Assembly: GCF_000420085.1 (NCBI RefSeq)
Contig: NZ_ATUG01000003.1
Coordinates: forward strand, 620,001-684,000
Source of the DNA: Desulfospira joergensenii DSM 10085
GTDB lineage: Bacteria; Desulfobacterota; Desulfobacteria; Desulfobacterales; Desulfobacteraceae
Length of the DNA stretch: 64,000 nucleotides
Reading direction: 5' to 3'
Part shown: piece after piece, positions 8,891 to 18,525 of the stretch
Layout of the letters: every line of letters begins with the position of its first letter
Position numbering within the stretch: position 1 is the stretch's first letter
Position numbers and translations under genes: made by a program
Notes under the pieces: generated by a model
Database searches by the model: none
The model's input: only the letters and a program-made list of their open reading frames with translations
Told to the model about the DNA's origin: nothing

Positions 8891-10108
8891 TTATCCGGTA
8901 TTGTTCTCAAGAACCCACTTATATTCACTTTTATACACAGACGTGGTATTTTTCCAGGTATGATGTTCTGTAACCCATTTTTCGCCGTTATTCTGCAAAG
9001 CATCCATTAATCGGATGTCGTTCAAAAGTTCGGATATTGAATCAACAAGCGAATCCTCATTCCCAGCCTTAAACAGTAGGCCAGTTTTCCTGTCATTGAT
9101 CAGTTCGTAATGCCCGCCTACATCACTTGCCACAAGCGCTTTTCCCATGGCCATGGCTTCAAGGGGTTTTAAAGGGGTCACAAGCTCGGTTAGCCTCATG
9201 GAATATCTGGGGTAAACCAGGATATCGATCATGGCATACACGCCGGGCACCCTTTCATGGGGTATTCGTCCCGGCATAATTACTTTATCTTGAAGGTTAC
9301 GCTCTTTTACAAGCCGGGTCAATTCCTGCTTCATCTCACCGCCGCCAACCAGTAAAAGAACAGAATTTTCGTACTGGACTGAAATCCTGGCAAATGCTTT
9401 GATCAAAAGATCCAATCCTTCATATCGATAAAATGAACCTATAAATCCAATGACTCTTTTACTTTGAACACTCCATTCATCAAGATACAGATCATCAGAA
9501 AGGGGAGACTTGAAGTCATCCGGATTAATGCCGTTGAAAACAATGGTAATTTTCTCATTGCTAAGGCCACGCTTTACAAGGTCATTTTTTAAGCCGTTGC
9601 AAAGGATGAAAATATGATCCACCTTTTTGCAAACCCAAGTTTCTATGAATTTGGTCAGTCTGTACTTCCACGAGTCTTCTTTGTAAGTTCCATGGTCTAC
9701 AGCAGCATCTTCCCAAAAAGCCCTTATTTCGTACACGACCGGAATATTCAATTTACGGGCAGCTCTGATCGCCGGGATACCGTTTAACACCGGTGAATGG
9801 GCGTGGATCAAATCCGGCTTTTCAACCCCTGCTACCTCTAATATCCTTTTATACAAACGATGCATAAGCTTAAACTCTGTAAAAAAGGGTAGTCTCACTG
9901 TCGAGATAACACCTGTTCTGTAATAGGAAAAGCCGTTAATTACCTCTTTTAAAGCTGTTTCTTTTTTTAGGCTTTCCTCGTGCTTGGGCGATGTCAAAAC
10001 AATCGGCTGAAATCCCATTTTTTTCTGGGCCAATAAAATATTTTGGCTCCTAAACGTATAACCGCTGTGAAGAGGTAAGCTGTGATCTAAAATATGGAGA
10101 ATCTTCAT
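8891..10108 (-). CDS. Exosortase A-associated glycosyltransferase, GT4 family (Daro_2409/stp3-like)
   Basis: A 405-residue GT-B glycosyltransferase. The start MKILHILDHSLPLHSGYTFR is characteristic of the PEP-CTERM/exosortase A-associated glycosyltransferase family typified by Daro_2409. The C-terminal nucleotide-sugar site is present (GRIPHERVPGVYAMIDILVY, then EAMAMGKALVASDVGG, with the E-x7-E type motif region). It transfers a sugar from an NDP-sugar to the growing lipid-linked unit on the cytoplasmic face. It stands 9 nt downstream of the stp1-like transferase and forms a pair with it. Confidence 0.88.
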   Translation of the reverse strand: MKILHILDHSLPLHSGYTFRSQNILLAQKKMGFQPIVLTSPKHEESLKKETALKEVINGFSYYRTGVISTVRLPFFTEFKLMHRLYKRILEVAGVEKPDLIHAHSPVLNGIPAIRAARKLNIPVVYEIRAFWEDAAVDHGTYKEDSWKYRLTKFIETWVCKKVDHIFILCNGLKNDLVKRGLSNEKITIVFNGINPDDFKSPLSDDLYLDEWSVQSKRVIGFIGSFYRYEGLDLLIKAFARISVQYENSVLLLVGGGEMKQELTRLVKERNLQDKVIMPGRIPHERVPGVYAMIDILVYPRYSMRLTELVTPLKPLEAMAMGKALVASDVGGHYELINDRKTGLLFKAGNEDSLVDSISELLNDIRLMDALQNNGEKWVTEHHTWKNTTSVYKSEYKWVLENNTG

Positions 10109-10117
10109 TGAACCTTC

Positions 10118-11320
10118 TTATAGTTCGTATAATCTTTCAAGATTGACTTGCCAATTGTGATACCGAGAAACAAATTGTATTCCGGCCTTTCCCATTTCCC
10201 CGATCTTATCGCGGTCGTTGACAAAAACAATGATTTTCTGAGCGATCCTCTTTGGATCATCCTCAATCTCTATAACTCGACTCACTTCCGGATTGATCCC
10301 CTGTACGGCCTGGGAAGTTGATATGATCGCTTTTCCCATAGCCATGGCTTCAAGCACTTTGTTTTGAACTCCTCTGGCAATCCGTAATGGTATAATACAC
10401 AGGTCGGCTGCCTTGTAATACTCTCTGATATCCTCAACAAAACCTGTAACAACGACCGAGGGATCTTTCTCAAGGGCTTTTACGCTTGGATCAGGATTGC
10501 TGCCGACAATGTAAAATTTAATATTTGGAATTTCTTTTTTTATTTCCGTCAGGATTTCTTTGGTAAACCATGTAACTCCGTCTATGTTTGCATAATAATC
10601 CATAGCGCCGGAAAATACGATCATAGGGGAAGGAAAGGATTGTGTAACTTCGATTTTTTCGGCATCAAAATACTGGTAATCAACTCCATTGGAAATTATC
10701 TGAATATCCTTTGCATCAGGATATCTTTTTATAAAAAGTGCGGCCTCTTTCTTGGAAACAAAAACTGATTTGTTGAATATTTTATTAATTTTTTTTTCAA
10801 ATTCAAACAGCCGAAAAGCCTCTTTTTTATAGACTATATTTAAAGGGAATGGTGTTTTGCGCGCATACTGGATCCATTTGTCCGAATCAAGATCACAAAA
10901 ATCCATAATCAGTGTCCCGGCAACATCTTTTCGATTTTTTTTTAATTTAAATATATATTCCGCCATTGGCGACGAAAAACAAATAAAGGCATCGTATTGT
11001 TCAAAATCACTCCATTTATCAACTCTCTTCTGGAAATTTTTTTGATAAAAATATCCTTGGGATATGCTTTTGCCGTATAAAAGGCTCAAAATCCCCTTTA
11101 TTTTTGCAACCTTTTTATTTAATAAAAAAACTTTAACTTTCCGGCAGTATTTTTTGAGATCTTGTACATATTTTAAATCATTAGGATCGTCAGCCAGAGA
11201 AATAAGATCAATGGTGTGATCTTTTGATAAAAATTTAATTTCGTTGAAAGAGCGTATCTTATCCCCTTTATTGGGAGGATAGGGTATCCGGTGGCACAAA
11301 TATAATATTTTTTCGGTCAT
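10118..11320 (-). CDS. Exosortase A-associated sugar transferase, GT4 family (stp1-like)
   Basis: The start MTEKILYLCHRIPYPPNKGD matches the stp1 group of sugar transferases tied to EpsH1/PEP-CTERM loci. The protein is a 400-residue GT-B enzyme with the acceptor-side N-domain and a C-domain containing the EAMAMGKAIIST motif. The ATG at 11320 was chosen because it overlaps the FemAB-like stop in an ATGA junction and begins the family motif. A longer frame from 11383 would only add residues over the neighbouring gene. It probably acts in the cytoplasm on undecaprenyl-linked oligosaccharide. Confidence 0.88.
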   Translation of the reverse strand: MTEKILYLCHRIPYPPNKGDKIRSFNEIKFLSKDHTIDLISLADDPNDLKYVQDLKKYCRKVKVFLLNKKVAKIKGILSLLYGKSISQGYFYQKNFQKRVDKWSDFEQYDAFICFSSPMAEYIFKLKKNRKDVAGTLIMDFCDLDSDKWIQYARKTPFPLNIVYKKEAFRLFEFEKKINKIFNKSVFVSKKEAALFIKRYPDAKDIQIISNGVDYQYFDAEKIEVTQSFPSPMIVFSGAMDYYANIDGVTWFTKEILTEIKKEIPNIKFYIVGSNPDPSVKALEKDPSVVVTGFVEDIREYYKAADLCIIPLRIARGVQNKVLEAMAMGKAIISTSQAVQGINPEVSRVIEIEDDPKRIAQKIIVFVNDRDKIGEMGKAGIQFVSRYHNWQVNLERLYEL

Positions 11321-12345
11321 ACAAGATTTCTGGAAATAAAAGGTCCCATAAATTTTGTCATGAAATGGGGCATTTTCTGCCACAGCTCAATTTTTTTCTG
11401 GTATCTGGGATTGGTAGGGCTTAAATTGGGAATATTGACCGTTTTAACGAGGTGATACTGGTAGGAAAGGGGTTCGGGTTTGAATCCCCAGTGTTTTTTA
11501 AAGCTGAAAGAACCGGTTCCTTCTTTGCTCCGGCCGTAGTCAAATATAGTGCATTTTTTTTCAACCGCCAGCTTCATCAGTTCCCAGTACATGAAATCAT
11601 TGGGTCCTAACCGCCTGAATGAAAAGTCAGATCCTGCATAATAAGGCACCATCTGATCCTTGAAAACAAAGAAAAGAACCGCTGCTGCAAGATCTCCTTC
11701 GCTGGTTTTTACGATGAGGATATCTGCAAGGTCCTTATATTCTTTCAGAAAATTTTGAAACAGACCTTTAGGAAATATGGGTGTTCCCAGCCGATGATAG
11801 TTTAATGCGAGAATTCTGTAAAAATCAGGTAGCAGATGATGTCCGGTTTCTGAAACAAGTCTTTTTTTAATGGCATTTCTTACCATGGCTCGTGATTTTC
11901 TGGGGATGGCTTTCAAATTTTCCTCATGATCCGGAAAAATGTTTTTTCTGAAATTGTAATAGAGACTTTTAGTTTTAAGTCCTTCAATCGACCTTCGGTT
12001 TCTGATTTCCAGGTATTGGGCCTTTTTGGCTTCTGTCATCCCTACCGCATGGTTAAAAATGAATTGTTCTGTTTCCACATTGTCCGCAAGGATACCACCG
12101 ATTTCCGCGAATGGGACAGACACAAAAAAATGGCCGAATAAAAGACTTTTTATTTCAAAAACCGGCAATATTCCCAGTATCCGGTTTCCCTTTTCAGCAA
12201 GAAAATAGAAACTCTTATGTCCGAATGTTTTTTCAATGACATTTTTCCAGGCAGTTAGATGAAAAACCGTCCCTGAGGGATGCTGCATTACGTAGCGATC
12301 CCATGTTTCACATTCTGAAGGGTCTGCCAGTCGAATCTTCAACAA
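11317..12345 (-). CDS. FemAB-like protein, PEP-CTERM system-associated
   Basis: A 342-residue protein with the double GNAT fold of FemAB-type aminoacyl or acyl transferases: WDRYVMQHPSGTVFHLTAWK at the start, YYAGSDFSFRRLGPNDFMYW near residue 235, and FDYGRSKEGTGSFSFKKHWG near 280. FemABX enzymes use aminoacyl-tRNA to extend peptidoglycan peptides. The subfamily found in exosortase loci has no proven substrate, and modification of an exopolysaccharide component is a reasonable guess. It overlaps the deacetylase end by 7 nt and the glycosyltransferase start by 4 nt, so it belongs firmly to the operon. Confidence 0.87.
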   Translation of the reverse strand: MLKIRLADPSECETWDRYVMQHPSGTVFHLTAWKNVIEKTFGHKSFYFLAEKGNRILGILPVFEIKSLLFGHFFVSVPFAEIGGILADNVETEQFIFNHAVGMTEAKKAQYLEIRNRRSIEGLKTKSLYYNFRKNIFPDHEENLKAIPRKSRAMVRNAIKKRLVSETGHHLLPDFYRILALNYHRLGTPIFPKGLFQNFLKEYKDLADILIVKTSEGDLAAAVLFFVFKDQMVPYYAGSDFSFRRLGPNDFMYWELMKLAVEKKCTIFDYGRSKEGTGSFSFKKHWGFKPEPLSYQYHLVKTVNIPNLSPTNPRYQKKIELWQKMPHFMTKFMGPFISRNLV

Positions 12346-13196
12346 GAATTCCTTTTGACATAGTCTTTACAGGTTATAAACCGGTGTTCGGAAAAGCTTT
12401 TGAGCAATTTATTAAGTCTTTTCTCGGTTTTATGAAGATTTACATAGTGCCTGAACTTAAAAGTTTTCGCTGCCAGTTCCACCCTGGGTTGGCTGGGATC
12501 ATACTCCCATGGATGTGAATAGAAGATAAAGGCTCCATCTTTTTTCAGTACAAATTCCATGCCTAACTTAAAAAGTGAAAAGGGAAGAAGCCTGAAATAT
12601 CCGCCCCCACCCAGAGGAAAAACTCTGCCTTTAATCTCAAGGTTACTGACCGGCAATTCACAAAAATCAGAGTTTATCCTGTAAAGCACCCCTTGTTTTT
12701 TTGCTCCAGACAAATCTATGATGCCATACCGGTCATGGCCGGAAAAAGAATTAAAACTGGAATCATAAAAGTACCCTGCTGCCTTTATCAAACCAAGTAC
12801 CTTGTCACTGACGACAAAACTCGGTGCCCTGAACCCGTAGATTTTTTCTCCAACTAAACTTTCAAGGAAATCTTTACTCTTTTTTAAATCCCTGATCAAC
12901 TCTTCTGGGGACAAATCGTTGCACAGATGGTGGTAAAAGCCGTGGGAGGCGACTTCATGCCCCCTTTTATGGATTTCCTTGACTAAGTCCGGCACTCTTT
13001 GAGCTATCCACCCTAGAATGAAAAAAGTAGCTTTGGGTTTGAATGGAAACGAATCCAAAAGATCAAGGATTTTGAAAGTATTGTTTGCCACCCTAAGTTC
13101 AAAAGAACTCCAGGTCGAAAATTTAATATACGGCTTAAAATTTTCAACCTGGAACCAGTCTTCCACGTCAAATGTCAATAGAATAAACCTATTCAA
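12339..13196 (-). CDS. Polysaccharide deacetylase, PEP-CTERM locus subfamily
   Basis: A 285-residue CE4-type protein with the start signature of the PEP-CTERM locus subfamily: ILLTFDVEDWFQVENF, with the catalytic D-V-E-D in place of the usual DDG. The metal-binding motif HEVASHGFYHH lies near residue 90. A late motif FYSHPWEYDPSQP matches the family. It has no signal peptide. It overlaps the exosortase stop by 4 nt and is followed by the FemAB-like gene with a 7-nt overlap. Its likely role is N-deacetylation of an amino sugar of the polymer or its precursor. Confidence 0.9.
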   Translation of the reverse strand: MNRFILLTFDVEDWFQVENFKPYIKFSTWSSFELRVANNTFKILDLLDSFPFKPKATFFILGWIAQRVPDLVKEIHKRGHEVASHGFYHHLCNDLSPEELIRDLKKSKDFLESLVGEKIYGFRAPSFVVSDKVLGLIKAAGYFYDSSFNSFSGHDRYGIIDLSGAKKQGVLYRINSDFCELPVSNLEIKGRVFPLGGGGYFRLLPFSLFKLGMEFVLKKDGAFIFYSHPWEYDPSQPRVELAAKTFKFRHYVNLHKTEKRLNKLLKSFSEHRFITCKDYVKRNSC

Positions 13197-14050
13197 TTCT
13201 TGGTCTGCAGTTTCATTTTTTTAAATCGCATTTGAACAATAAAGACCAGGTACACCATAACCAGTGCGGCACCGAAGATGACGAACCCCGACATATCATG
13301 CAGAAAGCCATGAGCAGTTTCTGGACTTATCCATGCTGCCATGGCACCTGTTATGGTAAGACGGATCACATTAACGGCAACAGCGATTGGGATTGCCGAA
13401 AGAAACAGTATCCATTTATTGATCCTGTTCAAGGGGGAGAGAAATGAAAATGCACCCGTCAGGGCCAGAAGGGATGTTAATGATCTGATTCCCGAACATG
13501 CATCAACCACTTCAAGTGAGGTATTTGCCAGGTGAAGAATATTGCCCTCCCTGAATACGGGTATTTGGAGCAGATAAATTGCTTGACTTGATATTTCTGC
13601 TGAAAAAAGTTGAAGCGGAAAGGCAATTTTATTCCATATAATGTAGGGAATGGGAATCATCATGGTCAGATACAAAACGGGTACAGCAACGGCTTTAAAC
13701 ATCCCAAAGCCGAAGTAGTATATTATCATCCCTGAAAGGGTAATGATCATGGAAAAGCGCATTAAGAAAAGTTCGGAGCCGAGATTACCGGCCAGATGAA
13801 TCAGCATGCCAAAGGCGATGAGTGCTATACCTATCTTAGAAGGTTTTTGGGCAATTTCTTTGATTTCATTTTGCTTATACCAGACCATATAGAGCGATAC
13901 GAATGGAATTAAAAAGCCATGGGAAAAATTAGGGTCTACGGACCAGTCTGAAATAAGCTTGAGAATAGCTTTCTGGTATAAAAATACAAAACAAAAAACG
14001 AGAATCAACAGCTGGCCTAATTTATTCTTATCAAGAAGGAATATATTCAT
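13193..14050 (-). CDS. xrtA: Exosortase A (PEP-CTERM sorting transpeptidase)
   Basis: A 285-residue integral membrane protein, about 8 helices. All three exosortase catalytic residues are visible: Cys in DACSGIRS, Arg in NVIRLTITG and His in HGFLHDMSG. The family motif DPNFSHGFLIP is near the N-terminus. The enzyme recognises the VPEP-transmembrane-basic tail of exported proteins and is thought to cleave and transfer them. The ATG at 14050 is preferred over a TTG 27 nt upstream. Overlap with the EpsI gene is 20 nt. The candidate substrate in this window is the VPEP protein at 21.5-22.3 kb. The symbol is used because the locus matches the exosortase A gene set. Confidence 0.93.
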   Translation of the reverse strand: MNIFLLDKNKLGQLLILVFCFVFLYQKAILKLISDWSVDPNFSHGFLIPFVSLYMVWYKQNEIKEIAQKPSKIGIALIAFGMLIHLAGNLGSELFLMRFSMIITLSGMIIYYFGFGMFKAVAVPVLYLTMMIPIPYIIWNKIAFPLQLFSAEISSQAIYLLQIPVFREGNILHLANTSLEVVDACSGIRSLTSLLALTGAFSFLSPLNRINKWILFLSAIPIAVAVNVIRLTITGAMAAWISPETAHGFLHDMSGFVIFGAALVMVYLVFIVQMRFKKMKLQTKN

Positions 14051-14663
14051 TGAGAATCGGAAAAATGATATTTGCAAAATCTTTTAATCGGTTAAGTGTC
14101 CTTTTTTCATTTCCTTTTACAGTGGATATAAGACGGACAAAAGAACCGTCTGTACGCTGTCTGGTTATTGAATCAACTACCAGCCATATCTTCTGTGCAT
14201 ACTCGGACGATATAATCCTCCCCCTTGACTGGAACCAATAGAGAACCAACTGCTTCTCAGTCCCTTTTTCCAATAGGAGGCGGATGACCTTCACGCTTTT
14301 TCCATGATCTATCTGAACACTCTCAATTGAGGTGTCGATAATGTTCCAACCGGCCCCGGGCATGCAGTTTTTCGGTGAATGTATAATATCTCCCTCTTTC
14401 TGACTCTGGTAAAATCCCACATAAAGATTGACCATTTCACCCGCCTCATTTCGGTAATCTGCAAGAATATAATCTTCAACGCCAAGTATATTGTAAACGG
14501 CGGGATCAAGGGCTCCTTTGCGGCCTTTCCAACGATCAACCTCAAGAGGAAATTCACTGAAAGGCCTGTTAGGTAATACGCGTTCGGATCTGCTTATGAG
14601 CGCAGTACTTCCTGCTGTTGCGAGTAAAATGGATACTATTATGACTGTTTTTTTCCAGGTCAT
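14031..14663 (-). CDS. epsI: EpsI family protein (exosortase-associated)
   Basis: A 210-residue protein with an N-terminal membrane anchor (about 5-23) and an EpsI domain: FPLEVDRWKG, then LYVGFYQSQKEGDIIHSPKN with the conserved HSP-x-NC-P-GAGW block. EpsI is either a separate gene next to, or fused to, exosortase and is thought to act with it outside the membrane; its chemistry is unproven. It is placed directly between the barrel protein and xrtA, overlapping each (4 nt and 20 nt), as in other exosortase A loci. Confidence 0.92.
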   Translation of the reverse strand: MTWKKTVIIVSILLATAGSTALISRSERVLPNRPFSEFPLEVDRWKGRKGALDPAVYNILGVEDYILADYRNEAGEMVNLYVGFYQSQKEGDIIHSPKNCMPGAGWNIIDTSIESVQIDHGKSVKVIRLLLEKGTEKQLVLYWFQSRGRIISSEYAQKIWLVVDSITRQRTDGSFVRLISTVKGNEKRTLNRLKDFANIIFPILNEYIPS

Positions 14664-16222
14664 TTTTCTTCAGTAGGCCCGCTTTCACCGATTCGTTTAA
14701 TTTTTATCCTGTCTATAGTAATTGGCCTCTTCGGTATAAAGCTGACCGAAAACGTAACTTCATTTTCTGTGCTATCGCCCCGCTCACTGGAATCGGATAC
14801 AAACTCTGTATATTGATAAGATAGATTAAATCTGATCCATTTCAGAGGCGACCAGGAGACACCGCCACCCAGTTCAATTGTTTTATCCTGCCTGTTTTGG
14901 TCAGTTTCATGGTATTCATTTTGGGTATAAGTCCCAAATACGTTGGTAAACATTCTTTCCCTAAGTTGATAATTCAATTGGATGCCGGTTTCATAAGTAA
15001 TCGTTTCATCTTCTCGTTGACTTGACGGACCATGAAAATCGTCAAGCCTTACGGAACCGTTAATATTTGAAGATAGGTGCTTTAACAGTTGATAATCAAG
15101 ATCAAAACTTGTCTGGTAATAAGTAGAAAACCCCTTGTCGATATCTTCGCCTGTGGAATCTTCATAGCCACTTGCACCTCTTAACGTCAAAATTCCCCGC
15201 CGGCTGAAATCATAAATTTTATATACATCCACATCGAAAAACGGTTCTGTTGAAGTGCTGCCATCTTCCCAGTCATGAAATAGTACTCCAGTACCCATTG
15301 AAATCCCCGAATCCCGGGTGACATCCCAGTCAAATCCTACTGACGGATGATAGATGGTGTGATCACCCGAATCCTTTTGAGACAAATAGTGTCTGTACTT
15401 TACATAACCATCCAGATGTTTTGAAAATTTTCGGAGATACCTGAAATACCCTTCATATTCTTCAAGATCGTCGTTGAAGTTTTGCAATTTTCTATTCTTA
15501 TAAGAGATATTTGAGTCAATTCCGTTCAAAGGATTCATCCAATAGGTTATGAATCCCGAAGTATTAAACTCCTTATATTCATCCTGATCTGCCTGTTTAT
15601 AATCATCGAATTCATAACTGAAATCTACCCCTATTTGGTCTTTTTCTCCAGACTCATTTACAACTGAAACGGTTGTTGAATTCACCTCATGTTCTTTGAA
15701 GACCCCAGTCCTTTCCTGCTGGTCGAAAGTTTTTGAATAATCTTGATTCACAGAAAAATTGAGGTGTTTTGTAATCTGATGGTTGAGCAAGGCCGATGCC
15801 GTGTGTTCCCAGGACTCTCCTTGATTATTACCCTGGTGACCGTCGTATCCCAAATCCATATCAAAAGTTGTTCGTTTTGACGGTTGAAAGCTTCCACTCA
15901 GCGTCACGTTATGATCAAGACTATCCCTATCGTCAAAATTTTTATAATCTATGTATTCAGGATTGTAGGCAAGGTATACCTGACTTCTCTTTTCGATAAA
16001 TCCCATTGAAAAACCCAGTTCATATGAAGTGATCCACTCTTCCTGAGTATCGGTTTCTGTTTTTAAAAAATTATCACTATACTCTTCAGTGATCGTGAGC
16101 GTCGGAGTAAGCTGAGTTATCATTCCTGCCTGAGCTGAAGGAAGAGACGTGATAAGCAACAAAAAAATGAAAGATAATGAATACTTAATACAAAATACTG
16201 ATCTCTGGCATCGCTGCTGCAT
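14660..16222 (-). CDS. PEP-CTERM-associated outer-membrane beta-barrel protein
   Basis: A 520-residue protein with a signal peptide (basic start, hydrophobic core LSFIFLLLITSLPSAQA). A long alternating-strand region follows, rich in Y, S, T, D and E and typical of an outer-membrane barrel (for example NVTLSGSFQPSKRTTFDMDL and QLNYQLRERMFTNVFGTYTQ). The family is the conserved uncharacterised barrel protein of exosortase A loci, and may be the outer-membrane pore or scaffold for polymer export. The start follows a strong ribosome binding site (AAGGAGG). A 176-nt spacer separates it from the export-protein gene. Confidence 0.85.
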   Translation of the reverse strand: MQQRCQRSVFCIKYSLSFIFLLLITSLPSAQAGMITQLTPTLTITEEYSDNFLKTETDTQEEWITSYELGFSMGFIEKRSQVYLAYNPEYIDYKNFDDRDSLDHNVTLSGSFQPSKRTTFDMDLGYDGHQGNNQGESWEHTASALLNHQITKHLNFSVNQDYSKTFDQQERTGVFKEHEVNSTTVSVVNESGEKDQIGVDFSYEFDDYKQADQDEYKEFNTSGFITYWMNPLNGIDSNISYKNRKLQNFNDDLEEYEGYFRYLRKFSKHLDGYVKYRHYLSQKDSGDHTIYHPSVGFDWDVTRDSGISMGTGVLFHDWEDGSTSTEPFFDVDVYKIYDFSRRGILTLRGASGYEDSTGEDIDKGFSTYYQTSFDLDYQLLKHLSSNINGSVRLDDFHGPSSQREDETITYETGIQLNYQLRERMFTNVFGTYTQNEYHETDQNRQDKTIELGGGVSWSPLKWIRFNLSYQYTEFVSDSSERGDSTENEVTFSVSFIPKRPITIDRIKIKRIGESGPTEEK

Positions 16223-16398
16223 TGTCTTTCCCTCCTTATTTTCTCATGATTGTTTTTAATGAATTTTCCAACCGCAAGCGACCGAAGTATCAAGTAGAGG
16301 ATTCTATCAACTTTAACGTCGCAAGCAACAGGGTATTAAACCCAATGCTTCGTAATAAAAAGCGCTTATATTTAGGACTCAGACTATACTTACATAAT
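16223..16398 (-). other. Spacer between export and barrel genes, possible internal promoter
   Basis: This is 176 nt without a gene. Read on the minus strand it holds TTGCTT, 16 nt, TAGAAT, which could be a weak vegetative promoter for the barrel-protein gene. No sigma-54 element and no terminator were found. Confidence 0.25.
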
Positions 16399-16989
16399 CT
16401 AAGGTACTATAATAATGTCATCGGCCCTGAGCTGAATGTCGTTCTTTAAATTTCCGTCAGTAATATCATCATAATCAATTTTAATCATTTTTTCTTTTCC
16501 ATGATGCCGGCGAAATAGAATAATTTCATCTTTTGCCGCCCACTCGGTAAATCCTTTAGCTAGAGCAAAAGCTTGGACAACCGTTAGTTTTTTGATTAAG
16601 GGATATTCACCGACATTCATAACTTCTCCCAGAATGTAATATTTTTGGCTCGTTGGATTAACAAGAGTTATCGTCACGGTGGGGGCTTCTACAAAATCCG
16701 CCAATTTTTCTTGTATAGTATTTTTTAATTCAACGGTTGTTTTACCTTCGGCCCGAAGATCGTCCAAAAGAGGAAAGGTTATTTTCCCATCATTTCGAAC
16801 TATAAGGGCTTCAAAGGACAAATCTTGCTCTTTCCAGGTGCTAACTTTTAGCACATCTCCGACTCCTATTTTGTAATCATTTGAGTTAGAAGCCTTATCT
16901 TCTGAGAAGCCGGTGTCAATCAAGAACAATACTGATAAATTTATTATAAGTAACATAATAAAATATTTAATTTTGTTTAATCCAAACAT
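16399..16989 (-). CDS. Polysaccharide export protein (Wza-type, PEP-CTERM-associated)
   Basis: A 196-residue protein with a signal segment (about 8-28), a Poly_export domain (YKIGVGDVLKVSTWKEQDLS) and a SLBB-like domain (YYILGEVMNVGEYPLIKKLT). This is the short Wza-like form of exosortase loci. Full Wza is about 380 residues and a lipoprotein, whereas here no lipobox Cys is seen. It probably forms or caps the periplasmic part of the export channel, with the neighbouring barrel protein supplying the outer-membrane part (inference). Confidence 0.9.
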   Translation of the reverse strand: MFGLNKIKYFIMLLIINLSVLFLIDTGFSEDKASNSNDYKIGVGDVLKVSTWKEQDLSFEALIVRNDGKITFPLLDDLRAEGKTTVELKNTIQEKLADFVEAPTVTITLVNPTSQKYYILGEVMNVGEYPLIKKLTVVQAFALAKGFTEWAAKDEIILFRRHHGKEKMIKIDYDDITDGNLKNDIQLRADDIIIVP

Positions 16990-17030
16990 AGCTCCGCCCT
17001 TTCGATTTCATCGAATAAATTAGTATTGAA

Positions 17031-17082
17031 AAGTAGGATGTACAATTAGAAATTTGATGGGCTAATTTTGCACATCCAACTT
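17031..17082 (-). repeat. Large imperfect hairpin in the exopolysaccharide operon
   Basis: Arms 17031-17049 and 17062-17082 are near-complementary (AAGTAGGATGTACAATTAG on one side), with a 12-nt loop and only a few mismatches. It lies in the 113-nt gap between the priming transferase and the export-protein gene. No T-tract follows, so it is not a plain intrinsic terminator. It could stabilise or process the mRNA, or attenuate transcription. Confidence 0.6.
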
Positions 17083-17102
17083 CCTGCCTTTTGCATCCTG
17101 AT

Positions 17103-18497
17103 TTACCTGGCCCCTCTACCGAAGAGAACAGTTTTGACTGTCTTTAAAATAATGACAATGTCCAATGCAAACGACATGTTTTTTATGTAAAACAATTCAT
17201 AATTGAGTTTTTCAACTGCATCTTCAACCGTAGCGCCGTAATCGTAAGACACCTGAGCCCATCCAGTGAGCCCGGGTTTCACATTAAACCTTTGTGAATA
17301 GAACGGAATCTCTTGTTCGAGCTGATCGGTAAAATACTTACGCTCAGGTCTGGGGCCGACGAGACTCATCTTGCCAATTAACACTTCCCACAACTGGGGC
17401 AACTCATCTATTCTGTATTTTCGTATCACCCTGCCAACTTTGGTAACACGGTTATCATTATCCCCAGCCCAGACAGGACCGGTTAGTTTTTCAGCATCCT
17501 TCACCATGGATCGAAATTTGTGCATCATGTACTCTTTTTTATCTTTCCCCACCCTGTCTTGTACAAAAAAAATCGGTCCCATAGAATCCAGTTTAATTAA
17601 TATCCCCACCAGAACTAGTAAAGGAGATAACAAAATCAACATGATAGATGCCAATACAATATCTTCAAGCCGTTTGAGCTGTGTCTTGAATTTAGACTTC
17701 TGAAACCCTTCTGAAAAAACCAACCAGGACGGATTGATCTTTCTGACCAGAACCTTACCAGTCAACATCTCATAAAAAGAGCTTCCTTCAATCACATCGA
17801 TTCCAGCAGTCCTGCACTTGATTAGGTCTTCCAAGGGGAAATTTCCCCTCTTTTCTTTTAAGGCAACAACAATTTTATTGATACCATTTTCACTTGAAAG
17901 GGAGCAAAGTTTTTTTCCGCTTTTTTGTCTAACAATTTCAGGTGGAATGCTTGGTTTAAAATCCTTTTGGTCTGGGTCAGGGACTATTGCCGAAACGGTA
18001 TAACCACAGTCGATTGTCCGATCAATCTCAGAATATATATCCAAGGCCAGATCACTGGATCCTAAAATAATTATTTTTTCATTAAACATACCCCTGTTGA
18101 GCATCTGTATATATCCTATTCGCCAGCAAACGATAAAGACCATCAGGAATAAGATGCTTAACACATAAATTTTCTGATCCAGAATAATTAGAGGAAAAAC
18201 ATAATAAATTAATGCCAGGGCAATCGATGTAATACCCAGTGCCTGCAAAAGCCTTATTGTAATTTCCGGAATCGTAGATGCGATTTCAAAATCATAAAGA
18301 TCATTATAATAAAGACTGATTTGGCAGATAAGTGTGATCAGAGTGATACGAAAAACTAACATCAAATCAAACCAATAGGAGCTTGAAAAAGTCAGCAGAA
18401 CAGTTACCAAAAGGATGGTGCTAAAAATTATCACCCCTTCAAGAATAAGGAAAACCATATTCCTGATTGGAAAATACTGCTTTAAAATCCTGAGCAT
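17103..18497 (-). CDS. Priming sugar transferase, exosortase/EpsB type (polyprenyl-phosphate glycosylphosphotransferase)
   Basis: A 464-residue protein. Four or five hydrophobic helices (about 15-130) precede a Rossmann-like central region (KIIILGSSDLALDIYSEI). The C-terminal bacterial sugar transferase domain has KFRSMV, DELPQLWEVL, GKMSLVGPRPE and KPGLTGWAQV. It transfers a sugar-1-phosphate to undecaprenyl phosphate, the first step of repeat-unit assembly. This form belongs to the PEP-CTERM-associated EpsB group. It is 28 nt downstream of the tyrosine kinase gene. Confidence 0.93.
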   Translation of the reverse strand: MLRILKQYFPIRNMVFLILEGVIIFSTILLVTVLLTFSSSYWFDLMLVFRITLITLICQISLYYNDLYDFEIASTIPEITIRLLQALGITSIALALIYYVFPLIILDQKIYVLSILFLMVFIVCWRIGYIQMLNRGMFNEKIIILGSSDLALDIYSEIDRTIDCGYTVSAIVPDPDQKDFKPSIPPEIVRQKSGKKLCSLSSENGINKIVVALKEKRGNFPLEDLIKCRTAGIDVIEGSSFYEMLTGKVLVRKINPSWLVFSEGFQKSKFKTQLKRLEDIVLASIMLILLSPLLVLVGILIKLDSMGPIFFVQDRVGKDKKEYMMHKFRSMVKDAEKLTGPVWAGDNDNRVTKVGRVIRKYRIDELPQLWEVLIGKMSLVGPRPERKYFTDQLEQEIPFYSQRFNVKPGLTGWAQVSYDYGATVEDAVEKLNYELFYIKNMSFALDIVIILKTVKTVLFGRGAR

Positions 18498-18525
18498 AAC
18501 CTCAAAATCCCCTCAGCCCTCACGC

